64,000 nt of DNA, taken from positions 26,449,001 through 26,513,000 of the forward strand of contig CATNEN010000038.1 in NCBI GenBank assembly GCA_950097015.1, in the 5' to 3' direction. Shown here piece by piece: positions 1-12,647 of the stretch. This DNA is from Macrostomum hystrix (taxonomy: Eukaryota; Platyhelminthes; Macrostomidae). How positions within the stretch are numbered: the stretch's first letter is position 1; each line of letters begins with the position of its first letter. The position numbers were made by a program, and so were the translations under genes. The notes below the pieces were generated by a model. It was not told the origin of the DNA and made no database searches. It was given only the letters and a program-made list of their open reading frames with translations.

Positions 1-2487
1 CACATGTGAAAAAAATCAGAAGCAGAAACGTCAGATGAAGTAAACTGGAAGCAGATTAGAAACATCAGATAAAGAAAACCGGAAGCAGATTAGAAACATC
101 AGATAAAGAAAACCGGAAGCAGATTAGAAACATCTGATAAGGAAAACCGGAAGCAGATTAGAAACATCTGATAAAGAAAGCCGGAAGCAGATTAGAAACA
201 TTAGATAAAGAAAACCGGAAGCAGATTAGAAACATCAGATAAAGAAAACCGGAAGCAGATTAGAAACATCAGATAAAGAAAACCGGAAGCAGATTAGAAA
301 CATCAGATAAAGAAAACCGGAAGCAGATTAGAAACATCAGATAAAGAAAACCGGAAGCAGATTAGAAACATCAGATAAAGAAAACCGGAAGCAGGTAAGA
401 AACATCAGATAAAGAAAACCGGAAGCAGATAAGAAACATCAGATAAAGAAAACCGGAAGCAGATAAGAAACATCAGATAAAGAAAACCGGAAGCAGATTA
501 GAAACATCAGATAAAGAAAACCGGAAGCAGATTAGAAACATCAGATAAAGAAAACCGGAAGCAGATTCGAAACGTCAGATAAAGAAAACCGGAAGCAGAT
601 TAGAAACATCAGATAAAGAAAACCGGAAGCAGATTAGAAACATCTGATAAATAAAACCGGAAGCAGATAAGAAACATCAGATAAAGAAAACCGGAAGCAG
701 ATTAGAAACATCAGATAAAGAAAACCGGAAGCAGATTAGAAGCATCAGATAAAGAAAACCGGAAGCAGATAAGAAACATCAGATAAAGAAAACCGGAAGC
801 AGATTAGAAACATCAGATAAAGAAAACCGGAAGCAGATTAGAAACATCAGATAAAGAAAACCGGAAGCAGATTAGAAACATCAGATAAAGAAAACCGGAA
901 GCAGATTAGAAACATCAGATAAAGAAAACCGGAAGCAGATTAGAAACATCAGATAAAGAAAACCGGAAGCAGATTAGAAACATCTGATAAATAAAACCGG
1001 AAGCAGATTAGAAACATCAGATAAAGAAAACCGGAAGCAGATAAGAAGCATCAGATAAAGAAAACCGGAAGCAGATAAGAAACATCAGATAAAGAAAACC
1101 GGAAGCAGATAAGAAGCATCAGATAAAGAAAACCGGAAGCAGATAAGAAACATCAGATAAAGAAAACCGGAAGCAGATTAGAAACATCAGATAAAGAAAA
1201 CCGGAAGCAGATTAGAAACATTAGATAAAGAAAACCGGAAGCAGATAAGAAACATTAGATAAAGAAAACCAGAAGCAGATAAGAAACATCAGATAAAGAA
1301 AACCAGAAGCAGATAAGAAACATCAAATAAAGAAAACCGGAAGCAGATAAGAAACATCAGATAAAGAAAACCGGAAGCAGATTAGAAACATCAGATAAAG
1401 AAAACCGGAAGCAGATTAGAAACATCAGATAAAGAAAACCGGAAGCAGATAAGAAACATCTGATAAAGAAAACCGGAAGCAGATTAGAAACATCAGATAA
1501 AGAAAACCGGAAGCAGATTAGAAACATCAGATAAAGAAAACCGGAAGCAGATTAGAAACATCAGATAAAGAAAACCGGAAGCAGATTAGAAACATCAGAT
1601 AAAGAAAACCGGAAGCAGATTAGAAACATCAGATAAAGAAAACCGGAAGCAGATTAGAAACATTAGATAAAGAAAACCGGAAGCAGATAAGAAACATCTG
1701 ATAAAGAAAACCGGAAGCAGATTAGAAACATCAGATAAAGAAAACCGGAAGCAGATAAGAAACATCAGATAAAGAAAACCGGAAGCAGATTAGAAACATC
1801 AGATAAAGAAAACCGGAAGCAGATAAGAAACATCTGATAAAGAAAACCGGAAGCAGATTAGAAACATCAGATAAAGAAAACCGGAAGCAGATTAGAAACA
1901 TCAGATAAAGAAAACCGGAAGCAGATTAGAAACATCAGATAAAGAAAACCGGAAGCAGATTAGAAACATCTGATAAGGAAAACCGGAAGCAGATTAGAAA
2001 CATCTGATAAAGAAAACCGGAAGCAGATTAGAAACATCAGATAAAGAAAACCGGAAGCAGATAAGAAACATCTGATAAAGAAAACCGGAAGCAGATAAGA
2101 AACATCAGATAAAGAAAACCGGAAGCAGATTAGAAACATCAGATAAAGAAAACCGGAAGCAGATAAGAAACATCAGATAAAGAAAACCGGAAGCAGATTA
2201 GAAACATCAGATAAAGAAAACCGGAAGCAGATTAGAAGCATCAGATAAAGAAAACCGGAAGCAGATAAGAAACATCAGATAAAGAAAACCGGAAGCAGAT
2301 TAGAAACATCTGATAAATAAAACCGGAAGCAGATTAAAAACATCAGATAAAGAAAACCGGAAGCAGATAAGAAGCATCAGATAAAGAAAACCGGAAGCAG
2401 ATAAGAAACATCAGATAAAGAAAACCGGAAGCAGATAAGAAGCATCAGATAAAGAAAACCGGAAGCAGATAAGAAACATCAGATAAA
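1..2487. repeat. 34-bp minisatellite, about 73 copies (FRMD4 intron 6; runs off left edge)
   Basis: The unit contains aagaaaaccggaagcagatt followed by agaaacatcagata. Copies differ at a few fixed sites (attag/ataag, cagat/ctgat, aaacat/aagcat), so variant patterns should resolve duplication history. The array stops about 40 nt from the donor of FRMD4 exon 6. In the FRMD4 transcript it would be pyrimidine-rich and mostly free of AG. Confidence 0.95.
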
Positions 2488-2527
2488 AAATGATTTAAAG
2501 AGAGCAGTATGAGCAGGTGATACTTAC

Positions 2528-2588
2528 ACATGGCCGGCCTGCCAAGTCGCTTCAAGTCCCGCAGATTTGCAGGCCCCCTGGCACTGCT

Positions 2589-2625
<37 letters not shown>

Positions 2626-5600
2626 GATAGTCGCCACTCTGACGCAGACGATGCCGACGAGAATAGAGGCGGTCGCTGGTCGAAATTTCCAGTCGGCGCC
2701 TCCCTGAAGCTGTTCTCAGCCTCCACGAAGCCTTCGCTGACGATGCGACCGGATGCTGGAACAGTAGCCTGCATGACGGATCGAAACAGCATAATTCTGT
2801 ATCCTGACCAGCTAATTATATTAGTGAACAATCGGAGTACGCAATTAAAAATCACACTTATACTTGCCGTAGACTGATACAAAAGAATAACTACAGAATC
2901 ACTCGATAAAAGTGAAATTAGAGTAACAAAAATTAATTAAGGAGCTATTAGGCACTTCAGGCTGAGGCCTAAAGGTTATTGGACAATGATAGAAAAGAAA
3001 CGACTGAAAATGATCTCAGGTAAAAAAGGTTTTCGCAGTTAGGAGAAGTGTTTGAGTAGTAAGAGAAGCGTTTAAGTCATTAAGAAGCGTTTGAGTAGCT
3101 AAAGCAACTTTTGAGTAGCTAAAGAAGCTTTTGAGTAGTAAGAGAATCTTCTTATTCGTTAAAGAAGCGTTTAAGTAGTTAAAGAAGCGTTTGAGTAGTT
3201 AAAGAAGCGTTTGAGTAGTTAAAGAAGCGTTTGAGTAGTTAAAGAAGCGTTTGAGTAGCTAAAGAAGCGTTTGAGTAGTTAAAAAAGCGTTTGAGTAGCT
3301 AAATAAACTTTTGAGTAGTTAAATAAACTTTTGAGTAGCTAAAGAAGCGTTCGAGTAGTAAGAGAAGCCTTTGAGTAGTTAAAGAAACGATTGAGTAGTT
3401 AAAGAAGCGTTTGAGTAGCTAAAGAATCGTCTTATTCGTTAAAGAAGCGTTTGAGTAGTTAAAGAAGCGTTTGAGTAGTTAAAGAAGCGTTTGAGTAGTT
3501 AAAGAAGCGTTTGAGTAGTTAAAAAAGCGTTTGAGTAGCTAAATAAACTTTTGAGTAGTTAAATAAACTTTTGAGTAGCTAAAGAAGCGTTCGAGTAGTA
3601 AGAGAAGCCTTTGAGTAGTTAAAGAAGCGTTTGAGTAGTTAAAGAAGCGTTTGAGTAGTTAAAGAAGCGTTTGAGTAGTTAAAGAAGCGTTTGAGTAGTT
3701 AAAGAAGCGTTTGAGTAGTTAAAGAAGCGTTTGAGTAGTTAAAGAAGCGTTTGAGTAGTTAAAGAAGCGTTTGAGTAGCTAAAGAAGCTTTTGAGTAGTA
3801 AGAGAATCTTCTTATTCGTTAAAGAAGCGTTTTAGTAGCTAAAGAATCGTCTTATTCGTTAAAGAAGCTTTTGAGTAGCTAAAGAATCGTCTTATTCGTT
3901 AAAGAAGCGTTTTAGTAGCTAAAGAATCGTCTTATTCGTTAAAGAAGCGTTTTAGTAGCTAAAGAATCGTCTTATTCGTTAAAGAAGCTTTTGAGTAGCT
4001 AAAGAATCGTCTTATTCGTTAAAGAAGCGTTTTAGTAGCTAAAGAAGCGTTTGAGTAGCTAAAGAATCGTCTTATTCGTTAAAGAAGCGTTTTAGTAGCT
4101 AAAGAATCGTCTTATTCGTTAAAGAAGCTTTTGAGTAGCTAAAGAATCGTCTTATTCGTTAAAGAAGCTTTTGAGTAGCTAAAGAATCGTCTTATTCGTT
4201 AAAGAAGCGTTTTAGTAGCTAAAGAATCGTCTTATTCGTTAAAGAAGCGTTTAAGTAGTTAAAGAAGCGTTTGAGTAGTTAAAGAAGCGTTTGAGTAGCT
4301 AAAGAATCGTCTTATTCGTTAAAGAAGCGTTTTAGTAGCTAAAGAATCGTCTTATTCGTTAAAGAAGCTTTTGAGTAGCTAAAGAATCGTCTTATTCGTT
4401 AAAGAAGCGTTTTAGTAGCTAAAGAATCGTCTTATTCGTTAAAGAAGCTTTTGAGTAGCTAAAGAATCGTCTTATTCGTTAAAGAAGCGTTTTAGTAGCT
4501 AAAGAATCGTCTTATTCGTTAAAGAAGCGTTTAAGTAGTTAAAGAAGCGTTTGAGTAGTTAAAGAAGCGTTTGAGTAGCTAAAGAATCGTCTTATTCGTT
4601 AAAGAAGCGTTTTAGTAGCTAAAGAATCGTCTTATTCGTTAAAGAAGCTTTTGAGTAGCTAAAGAATCGTCTTATTCGTTAAAGAAGCTTTTGAGTAGCT
4701 AAAGAATCGTCTTATTCGTTAAAGAAGCGTTTTAGTAGCTAAAGAATCGTCTTATTCGTTAAAGAAGCGTTTAAGTAGTTAAAGAAGCGTTTGAGTAGTT
4801 AAAGAAGCGTTTGAGTAGTTAAAGAAGCGTTTAAGTAGTTAAAGAAGCGTTTGAGTAGTTAAAGAAGCGTTTGAGTAGCTAAAGAGGAGTTTGAGTAAGT
4901 AGGGAAGCGTTGAGTAATTAATGGACGCTGCACCAATAATTATGAGTACACGGTACAGGCTGTTTTGAAAATTGAGAACAAGTGATAAGGAAAAACTCTT
5001 CGTTGTTAAACTGAATTAATTTTTAATGCATAATGCATAACAGTAAACATTAACATTATCTGATAACACAAATTAAATAAAGCATTTTATAAGAAAAGTT
5101 AAGTGACACAAAGAGTATAGTAATATCTTCGACGGCCTTTTAAGATACGCAATGTGCAATAGGCCTTCTGGGTATTTAGAGACCCATATGCTACTACTAC
5201 AAGTAAGTGAATGAGTTGGTGCCATTGTGAGAAACAAAATATATATATTTATAAAGCTTTTAAGGATTTAATTAGTAGAATTTCGGAATTTCTAAAGTCC
5301 GATTTTTTTCGACTTACCAAATTTTCTACCGAAGAAAATGCTTTTCGTCTCTGTGAGATAAGTTATTAGAAATGACACGATATACATTTTAGAATTTTAT
5401 AGCAAAAAACCAGTCTTGATCGATCGTAGATAAATAGTACACACTCGATTAGCAAAGATTGGCGAATCAAGGCAAGTAATTACAACAAGCTTTTAAAAAA
5501 TGTTTTAATACAATTGCGTATTACAAAAGAATAATTTTACCAAATTTGTCGGACACGTCAGGCCATACTTGTATCACTATCTAATAGGTGTAACCTCGAT

Positions 5601-8600
5601 CTAACCGGTGACATAGCTGATTTTTTTAGAATAAGTTAAGCAGCCTAGTGGTCGTCGAGATATTCAGCGATAAATGAACCTCTATATGGCGTAACATCCC
5701 AGTAAAAAAATCGGCTGCTTCTTCGGCGGGTTTTTTGTGCAAAATAGGAGTGGAATCTACTAAAATCCCCCCTATCTCGCAAGAGTTAAAGAAACCACCC
5801 AGGAAGCAGCCGATGTAACCGTACATTGTGCGGAAACCGCCGAAGAATCACCCGAAACAGTGGCCCATGGGACAACCAGAGAATTATTTACGGGCGATTC
5901 CTCGGCGGTTTCTGAGCATGGAATCTTCCGAACTGGAGGATTCTTTGGGTGATTCCATTTCGCCACCAAGAAGCACCGAGAAAACGCCCAGTTAGGTAGA
6001 TTCTAAGCATGGAATCATCATCCGATTGGTCTGTTTCCAGCGTTCGGCTGTTTCTTTTTCTGGAAACACCGCAGATTCCAACTGGAATCACCCAAAGAAA
6101 CATCCCTATTTTTTAGCGGGATATTTGGTTAAAAAATTAACAATATAATCAATACATCTTAGTCAACAATAATAGCCGGTATAGTTAAATTGTGAAGTTT
6201 TCTGAGCAGAAAAAACATGTCTCTATTAGTGGTTCTTGCCACAGAAACACCCCGACGAGAATTGTTGAATAAGTAATTTTTTCTTGTAATTACTATATTT
6301 TTATTCAAATTGATTAATAAATTAATCAGTAACTATGCTAGCTACATTGCTTAATGGTCTAAAATTCTATTTCGTCTATGGAATCAGTAATCCATAATAA
6401 CAGCCAGTCTGCTTACCAGAGAATACCTTCTAGAAGAGGAACGAAGGAGCTTGACTGCCTTAGACAACTAGAAAAAAACGAGTTAGTAGTAAATTTTCAA
6501 ATCTACGTACTCGTTTTTTCTTGATAACAAGACACATGCTTTAGTTCATTGAAGATTACTAGAAGCAAATAAATAATGTGGAATAAATTTGGCATGCAAT
6601 TCATAAGCAAAAAAACAATAATTATATTTATATTGAAACGTATTACAAGTAATAGTATGCTTGTTAATGAATAGTGCAAAATAATTAACACTCATGCACA
6701 ATAGTCATTGAAATATATTACGACTGAAGGTAAATCCATAATCAATAACTTTTGTAAATTGCATATATAACATAGCTATTATGAATAGAGAATAGAATAT
6801 GGATTATTAAAAGTAGTCTGATTGGGTTTTGTACAACTATTTGTCTGTGGACTGGGGAGGCCACTGCTTTCACCAAAATTTCATTTAATCCCATTTGATG
6901 CTAGGATCAACATTTTAATCTGATTGAACTGAAACAATTTGGGAATCGAAGTGTCTTTGCTTAATGACAAACATGGTTTCCATTGGATTGAATTGAGATT
7001 CGAACTCTCGACCTTTAGAGGTCTAGTCCATAAATTTCAGTTCCCCTGACAATAATACAGATGCTATATTTAGAAGTCCTTGCTCAAAAGAATGCAATAC
7101 AGAATCGATTTAGGGCAAATAAGAGAAAATAACAGAAGTAGAAGCGCACCCGGGGTAAGTGGCAGAGCGGTTAACGCGTTTGTCTCTCGCGACAACGTCC
7201 TTAAGCTAGACTACGCGGCGAGGACACATTCAATTGGGGCGTGGGGCTTGTGGGGCTTTTCGTGCAATTCGCGCCCTTGAGGGCCAACCTCCAAGGCACA
7301 GTGATAGTCAGGGCAGATGTACCAACATGTGTGAGCGTGTGCCTGCGTACAGTATCAGTGTGCGTGTGTGCTCAGGAGTCAGCGAAATGAGCAAAATTGC
7401 CTGCGGGTCCAGTGTCATTAATTGATGTGCCATTGCCCGCAGCCCTACTGCAACTATTACTATTATTATTAACACCGAACACTGACCTGTTCCATGCTAG
7501 TGCGCCGATAATTCGGCCCTCCTACGCCGCCGCCGCCGACGCCGCCAAAAGCGGCAAACGCGGCAGCCGCAGCCGCCGTAGCCACATTGACAGCAGCCGA
7601 AGCAGCCGATGAAGCAGCTGCCGAAAAATTGGTTTCCTCCGAAGCGGCCAGCTGGTAATTAAATAGGCCGATTGCAAATTTGTGCTGAGAGACGGCAAAG
7701 TTAAATAGATTTTTAGCTGTGGACGGCGACTCCGTCACCAGGGTGAGGGTGGCCGGCGCTTGACCGCTGCGGCAGGGCGACAGCCAGCGGCTCATCGACG
7801 GCCTGCGGAGTTGGGGTGGGAGAGACGCGCGCGGACTGTACTTTTATTTTATAATCAACCTGTTATCTAAGTGAGTGATTGGTAGTTTACTGATTTACAT
7901 TTTTATTAGTTAGGCAGTGAGTGACTCATGAGGGAGTGAGTGACTGAAGGGGAGTGGCTGAAGGGGAGTGAGTGACTGAATGGGAGTGGCTGAAGGGGAG
8001 TTGAGTGACTGAATGGGAGTGGCTGAAGGGGAGTGAGTGACTGAAGGGGAGTGAGTGACTGAATGGGAGTGGCTGAAGGGGAGTGAGTGACTGAAGGGGA
8101 GTGAGTGACTGAATGGGAGTGGCTGAAGGGGAGTGAGTGACTGAAGGGGAGTGAGTGACTGAAGGGGAGTGGCTGAAGGGGAGTGAGTGACTGAAGGGGA
8201 GTGAGTGACTGAAGGGGAGTGAGTGACTGAAGGGGAGTGAGTGACTGAAGGGGAGAGAGTGACTGAAGGGGAGAGAGTGACTGAATGGGAGTGGCTGAAG
8301 GGGAGTGAGTGACTGATGGGGAGTGAGTGACTGATGGGGAGTGAGTGACTGAAGGGGAGAGAGTGACTGAATGGGAGTGGCTGAAGGGGAGTGAGTGACT
8401 GATGGGGAGTGAGTGACTGATGGAGAGTGAGTGACTGATGGAGAGTGAGTGACTGAAGGTGAGTGAGTGACTGATGGGGAGTGAGTGACTGATGGAGAGT
8501 GAGTGACTGAAGGTGAGTGAGTGACTGATGGTTGATAAAGCAAGTTAGTGAGTGGTGCGGGCAGTGAGTGACTGTCATTATTAAGTGATTACGACTTAAT

Positions 8601-11600
8601 TAACTATTAAGTGACCAGTCAGAGGCTAAACACAGCATTTCTTTCTCTGTGGACTGTGGTTGAGTAAAAGTGGCAGCAGGAATCAGAAACATAATATTAA
8701 AGGAGTGTTGAAAACTGAGCAGAAAAATCTGGGTTACATATTACTATGCAAATCTACCGAGAGTTATTAGCTACTTGATAAGAGTTTTTTTCGCAAAGCT
8801 ACTAAGGTAATAATTTTCTCCAGTGAAATAAGATATAAATGGCAACGCACGGGCAATAGTGGAGAAAATTGTGCTTCTAAAAAACCGGCAGACAGTATAA
8901 AATGTATTTCGTCGCCACGAAGAAAAAAAAAGAACAGAGAAATGATTAAATAGGTGCAAGATTTCGTGTTGCTATATTTAGAATTTATGTAAAAGCAAAG
9001 CGTACAGTGCAGTACAGTCCTAGGAACTGTTTTTGGCCAAAATTTAAAAGCCTGGCCAAAATGTTTAAACGAATTTGTTTCTTAAAAACAGATTTATAAT
9101 AATGCCATAAAATATTTTATTGGTAACTTTTAACGAAATAAAATATAAAATAAGGCTTAAAAACTAATATATACTCTCATCCAGGTGTTTCTGAAACAGC
9201 TCCGGTATAGGGACATTCAAGTAGATAGATGGGCAGAATGAGGTAGACAAATAGGTAGATAGAGTGGCATAATGAGGTAGACACTAGACAGACAGGTAGA
9301 TAGAGGGCTGAGGTAGACATCTACAGGATGAGGTAGACAAACAGGTAGATAGAGGGTCAGGATGAGGTAGACAGACAGGTAGATAGAGGGCCAGGATGAG
9401 GTAGACAAACAGGTAGATAGAGGGCCAGGATGAGGTAGACAAACAGGTAGATAGAGGGCAAGGATGAGGTACACAAACAGGTAGATAGAGGGCCAGGATG
9501 AGGTAGACAAACAGGTAGATATAGGGTCAGGATGAGGTAGACAGACAGGTAGATAGAGGGCCAGGATGAGGTAGACAAACAGGTAGATAGAGGGCCAGGA
9601 TGAGGTAGACAAACAGGTAGATAGAGGGCCAGGATGAGGTGGAAAACTGGTAGATAGAGGGCCAGGATGAGGTGGACAAACAGGTAGATAGAGGGCCAGG
9701 ATGAGGTAGACAAACAGGTAGATAGAGGGCCAGGATGAGGTGGAAAACTGGTAGATAGAGGGCCAGAATGAGGTAGACAGGCAGGTCAAACTGGCGGTCA
9801 ATAGGACGATCCTTAGAATCTGAAACGCGGACTCACCTCCTGAGATCGCAGTGAACATCGAAGCACACTCTCTTATCCTTGTGAAAGACATTCTCCAACG
9901 CCGACCAATCTAGCGACTCGCGCGGGTGCTGCCTATCTCCATGGTCGAACAGAGCCAAGCCGCGCAGGCTAACGCCCAGCCACCATGGCAAGCCAAACAG
10001 ATCGTACACGGCGAACATTGCCTGGCCGTAATTTGACTGTTCGGCAACCAGACGCAAATAGGCGTAGATTGCGTCAGTGCGAGTCATGCCGGATAGAACT
10101 TTGTAGTAGGCGATTGTTTGCTTCTGGCTGTATGGGTAGAATCGAGTTTTACAGGGTTATTTGAAGCTGTCTGCCCGGATTCGCTGATTGGCTAGCGAAT
10201 TGAAATGGGCAGAAATGTGGGGTAGGAGTCAAGCGCCAGGGTCGGAGGAGTGAGGTGGGTGTAACATTAGGCGGAATAGGGTGGGTGTAGAACGCTAGAG
10301 TTGGAGGAGTGGGGTGGGTGCTAGATAGGTAAAAGAATGGGGTGGGTGTCAAGCGCCAGGGTCGGAGGAGTGAGGTGGGTGTAACATTAGGCGGAATAGG
10401 GTGGGTGTAGAACGCTAGAGTTGGAGGAGTGGGGTGGGTGCTAGATAGGGGAAAGAATGGGGTGGGTGTCAAGCGCCAGGGTCGGAGGAGTGAGGTGGGT
10501 GTAAAATTAGGCAGAATGGGGTGGGTATAGAACGCTTAGAGTTGGAGGAGTGAGGTGGGTGCTAGATAGAGAAAGAATGAGGTGGTTGTCAAGCCGCAGG
10601 GGGTAGTGCAGAAGTGAGTTGGTGGTGGACTAAGAGAGGTAGGGGATACGGTTAGTCCCAGCAATGGAGTGATGTTGATGTCGCACATTGGGTTGAGTGT
10701 AGCCGAAGTTCAATCGATAAACATTTGATAGCTCACCAATACTCCAGTGATGGATGCCGCATTAGCAGGCTCACTGGGAACACGGGCAGTTTTTTTAGTC
10801 CGCCAAGAGCAGTTTCTTCACTGTAAACAAAGATTGATAACAAAGACTACAAACATTTTGTAGACCACAGTGATAAGTTTTTTAATTTTGAAATTGTAAT
10901 AGGTTACAATAGACAAAAGATATAAACTTGAAAGTAGGAGGGAGCAAAGTTACTAATCTACTATACTATTCTGGCTCTCTAAGTAAAAGGGAGCAGTTTC
11001 AAGTATTTGCTTTCATGGTGTGCACAATAAATTACATGGTTATGATTCTTCATATTGACTAAAGAAAGAAGCAAAATGATTAGTTAGGTAGAGCAGTATA
11101 AGTAAGAAAACATAAAATTAATTTAGAAGCACGACCCAGTACTGTGGCGTAAAACACGTAGTTAGATAAGCATGAATAAACTCCTAACAAAGAGCATCCT
11201 TGCACAAAAGTACATTATTTTAATAAAAAAAGTTACGCTATTTTTTATCGTTAATATATATAATGATATATATTTCATGCAGGCTAAATATTTATTAACA
11301 ATGATTTCAGAAAAGTACATCCACACTTTATACCGAATAATGCCACACCCATTTACAAAAATGCATCACAATTTGAGACTATAGTCCACAACTTGAACAA
11401 GTGAGTAAAGTAAAGCACTAACAAAAGATTTGATATGTCAGTGGCTAAGGCCACACTGCGGATAAGCAGTAAACTAACGATGCATTTATTTGATAGCGAA
11501 TAACACCTTAATGATAAAGTCTGATACTAAGCACAACAGAAACACGGAAAAGTGAAAATAAAATAAGTCAGCCTTATAAACAATTTTACCTTTCAAAATC

Positions 11601-12231
11601 GCCGCGTTCAATTTGCAGCGCCAGTGCAGCTAGATTAAACAGATCCAGATCGCAGCCACAATTGAGTCGGCCAGAGTACACCAACGCCCTGCACTGCCAG
11701 TAGAATAACTGTAGTGCAGCCCGATCCTCCACTCTGGAGAAACTAAGAGGATAAAATTTCACTCGAAACAATAGGTCAGGCTCGCGACTCTGACGACAAA
11801 GCTCGTGATCTAGCACCCTGGCTCCGCTAGTTAACCAGAATTCTGTAGCCGTTGATGTTGAGGCGTTGCTATGACCGTTTCCACTGTTGGCATGGCAACA
11901 ACAGAAGCCAAAGTAGCGTCTATCGGAGCCCAGTTCGTAATGAGCGGCTACCACGTCTAACAGTTCGCTGACTAACAGACGAGGCTAAATAATTAATTAG
12001 CAAGAAAAGCATATTTTCAGTATTCTATTCAGTAGTAACAATTAATTAATAACACTTCTTACAGCACTAGCTCCATCGGTATGGTACTATAAAACTCAAC
12101 AAAAGGCCTGTTTTAACATTTGGTCTCTAAAAAAATAAATAAATATGTATACTCACCCGAACATAAATAGATATTTTGTTGCCATCCAAAATATGTATTG
12201 AAACATTTTTGCCTTCGAGTTGGCCAAGCAT
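2528..12231 (-). CDS. FRMD4: FRMD4-like FERM-domain protein, 5' part of gene (continues beyond left edge)
   Basis: Six exons join in phase: 12231-12157, 11984-11590, 10820-10737, 10127-9837, 7802-7487 and 2768-2528, giving about 467 residues and ending in phase 1. The start is the ATG at 12231. Exons 1-5 form an F1-F2-F3 FERM domain (about residues 1-330). Landmarks match the FRMD4A/4B subfamily as I recall it: RPRLLVSELLDVVAAHYEL in F1, KKLPVFP...RHPSLEYC and YYKVLSGMTR in F2, GLPWWLGVSLRG in F3, and the closing AVSQHKF helix. After the FERM domain come an Ala-rich stretch, a Gly-rich stretch and, in exon 6, an 11-residue Gln run. Vertebrate FRMD4A/B link cytohesin Arf exchange factors to Par3 at epithelial junctions; a similar cortical scaffold role is inferred. 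F1 carries a Cys/Ser/Thr-rich loop insertion (GFCCCHANSGNGHSN). The C-terminal coiled-coil (CUPID) region would lie left of the window. Every intron from intron 3 on contains a minisatellite. Confidence 0.85.
3035..4905. repeat. 20-bp minisatellite with higher-order dimers (FRMD4 intron 5)
   Basis: The base unit is gtttgagtagttaaagaagc. A second 20-mer type, aaagaatcgtcttattcgtt, alternates with it from about 3780 on, giving 40-bp and longer composite repeats. About 94 units are present. The register is kept almost without indels across 1.8 kb. Confidence 0.95.
4906..5696. other. FRMD4 intron 5, unique AT-rich sequence
   Basis: No gene, array or element recognised between the 20-bp array and the MITE at 5697. 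Confidence 0.6.
5697..6121. mobile_element. MITE, about 425 bp, copy 1 (inside FRMD4 intron 5)
   Basis: The sequence begins tcccagtaaaaaaatcggct and ends ccctattttttagcggga, giving short inverted ends of the form tccc..taaaaaa. Internal inverted pieces are also present (atcggctgcttc / gaagcagccgat). A near-identical copy lies in inverse orientation at 21467-21889. No clear target duplication is visible. Confidence 0.78.
6122..6959. other. FRMD4 intron 5, AT-rich sequence
   Basis: Nothing recognised. Short open frames here are chance. Confidence 0.55.
6960..7040 (-). mobile_element. tRNA-like (SINE head) remnant
   Basis: On the minus strand the sequence has gtcgagagttcgaatctc, a good box B/T-arm, preceded by an anticodon-arm-like stretch (ggactagacctctaaa). 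The 5' half of a tRNA is not convincing. It is best read as a degraded tRNA-derived SINE head. Confidence 0.4.
7150..7400 (+). mobile_element. Possible tRNA-Leu/Ser-type SINE remnant
   Basis: The segment gtggcagagcggttaacgc fits a tRNA box A of Leu/Ser type and is followed by about 200 bp of GC-richer sequence unlike the surrounding intron. No clear box B follows. The call is tentative. Confidence 0.3.
7925..8545. repeat. 18-bp minisatellite (FRMD4 intron 4, acceptor side)
   Basis: Units are gggagtgagtgactgaag and the shorter gggagtggctgaag. Long open frames on the minus strand (His/Ser/Pro/Leu-rich) are by-products of the repeat. The array ends roughly 110 nt from the acceptor of exon 5. 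Confidence 0.95.
8546..9224. other. FRMD4 intron 4, between two arrays
   Basis: AT-rich intronic sequence. No feature seen apart from the flanking 18-bp and 34-bp arrays. Confidence 0.6.
9225..9790. repeat. 34-bp minisatellite (FRMD4 intron 4, donor side)
   Basis: The unit runs aggatgaggtagacaaacag then gtagatagagggcc, about 16 copies. It begins about 45 nt inside the intron from the exon 4 donor. With the array at 7925-8545 it makes intron 4 a double-array intron. Confidence 0.95.
10215..10615. repeat. 120-bp tandem repeat, about 3.3 copies (FRMD4 intron 3)
   Basis: Each unit opens with gtcaagcgccagggtcggag and carries two related halves (ggaggagtgaggtgggtg, ggaggagtggggtgggtg). It fills about two thirds of the 609-bp intron. 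The strand is strongly G-rich and would be C-rich in the transcript. Confidence 0.92.
10821..11589. other. FRMD4 intron 2
   Basis: A 769-bp AT-rich intron bounded by gaaag/gtaaaa and tttacag/tgaag. It is the longest FRMD4 intron here with no visible array. Confidence 0.7.
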
Positions 12232-12647
12232 TCTAACATTAGCCAGTTGAGAGGACTTAGAGGACTAAGTAGTAAATGAATTAGAATCAGGAAACTCCAG
12301 TTATTTAGTTAGAAGTCCATTTAAACCTTTCAAAAGAGTGATTTTAAGGAACTATCAATAGAACTGTGTAAAGTTCTCTGCATTATAAAGTCCTAAAGGT
12401 TATCTGAAAAAATTGGTTAGAATCACAAATATAGTGTGCTTGTAATAAAATGTATATTTCATTTGTACAAAATTTTATTCATATTACCATTTTTTCAAGA
12501 TGAGTAAAATGGATTGCTATCTAACTATAGTAATTTCACACAACCACATTGCTTAAATCATGGCAATGTGCACAATGCTTGTTAAATAGAAAAACAATAT
12601 AGAACTACACCTATTATAAGAATCTTAGAGAAGGTGAGACATGGCAT

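Noticed and set aside
2530-2877. Plus-strand frame with a poly-Cys run
   Set aside because: Shadow of the CAG tract in FRMD4 exon 6, whose minus-strand exon joins in phase with exon 5.
7910-8578. Long minus-strand open frames rich in His, Ser, Pro and Leu
   Set aside because: They are direct translations of the 18-bp minisatellite within FRMD4 intron 4, and two frames are open at once.
11172-11384. 70-codon plus-strand frame
   Set aside because: Lies in FRMD4 intron 2, AT-rich, with no domain signal.
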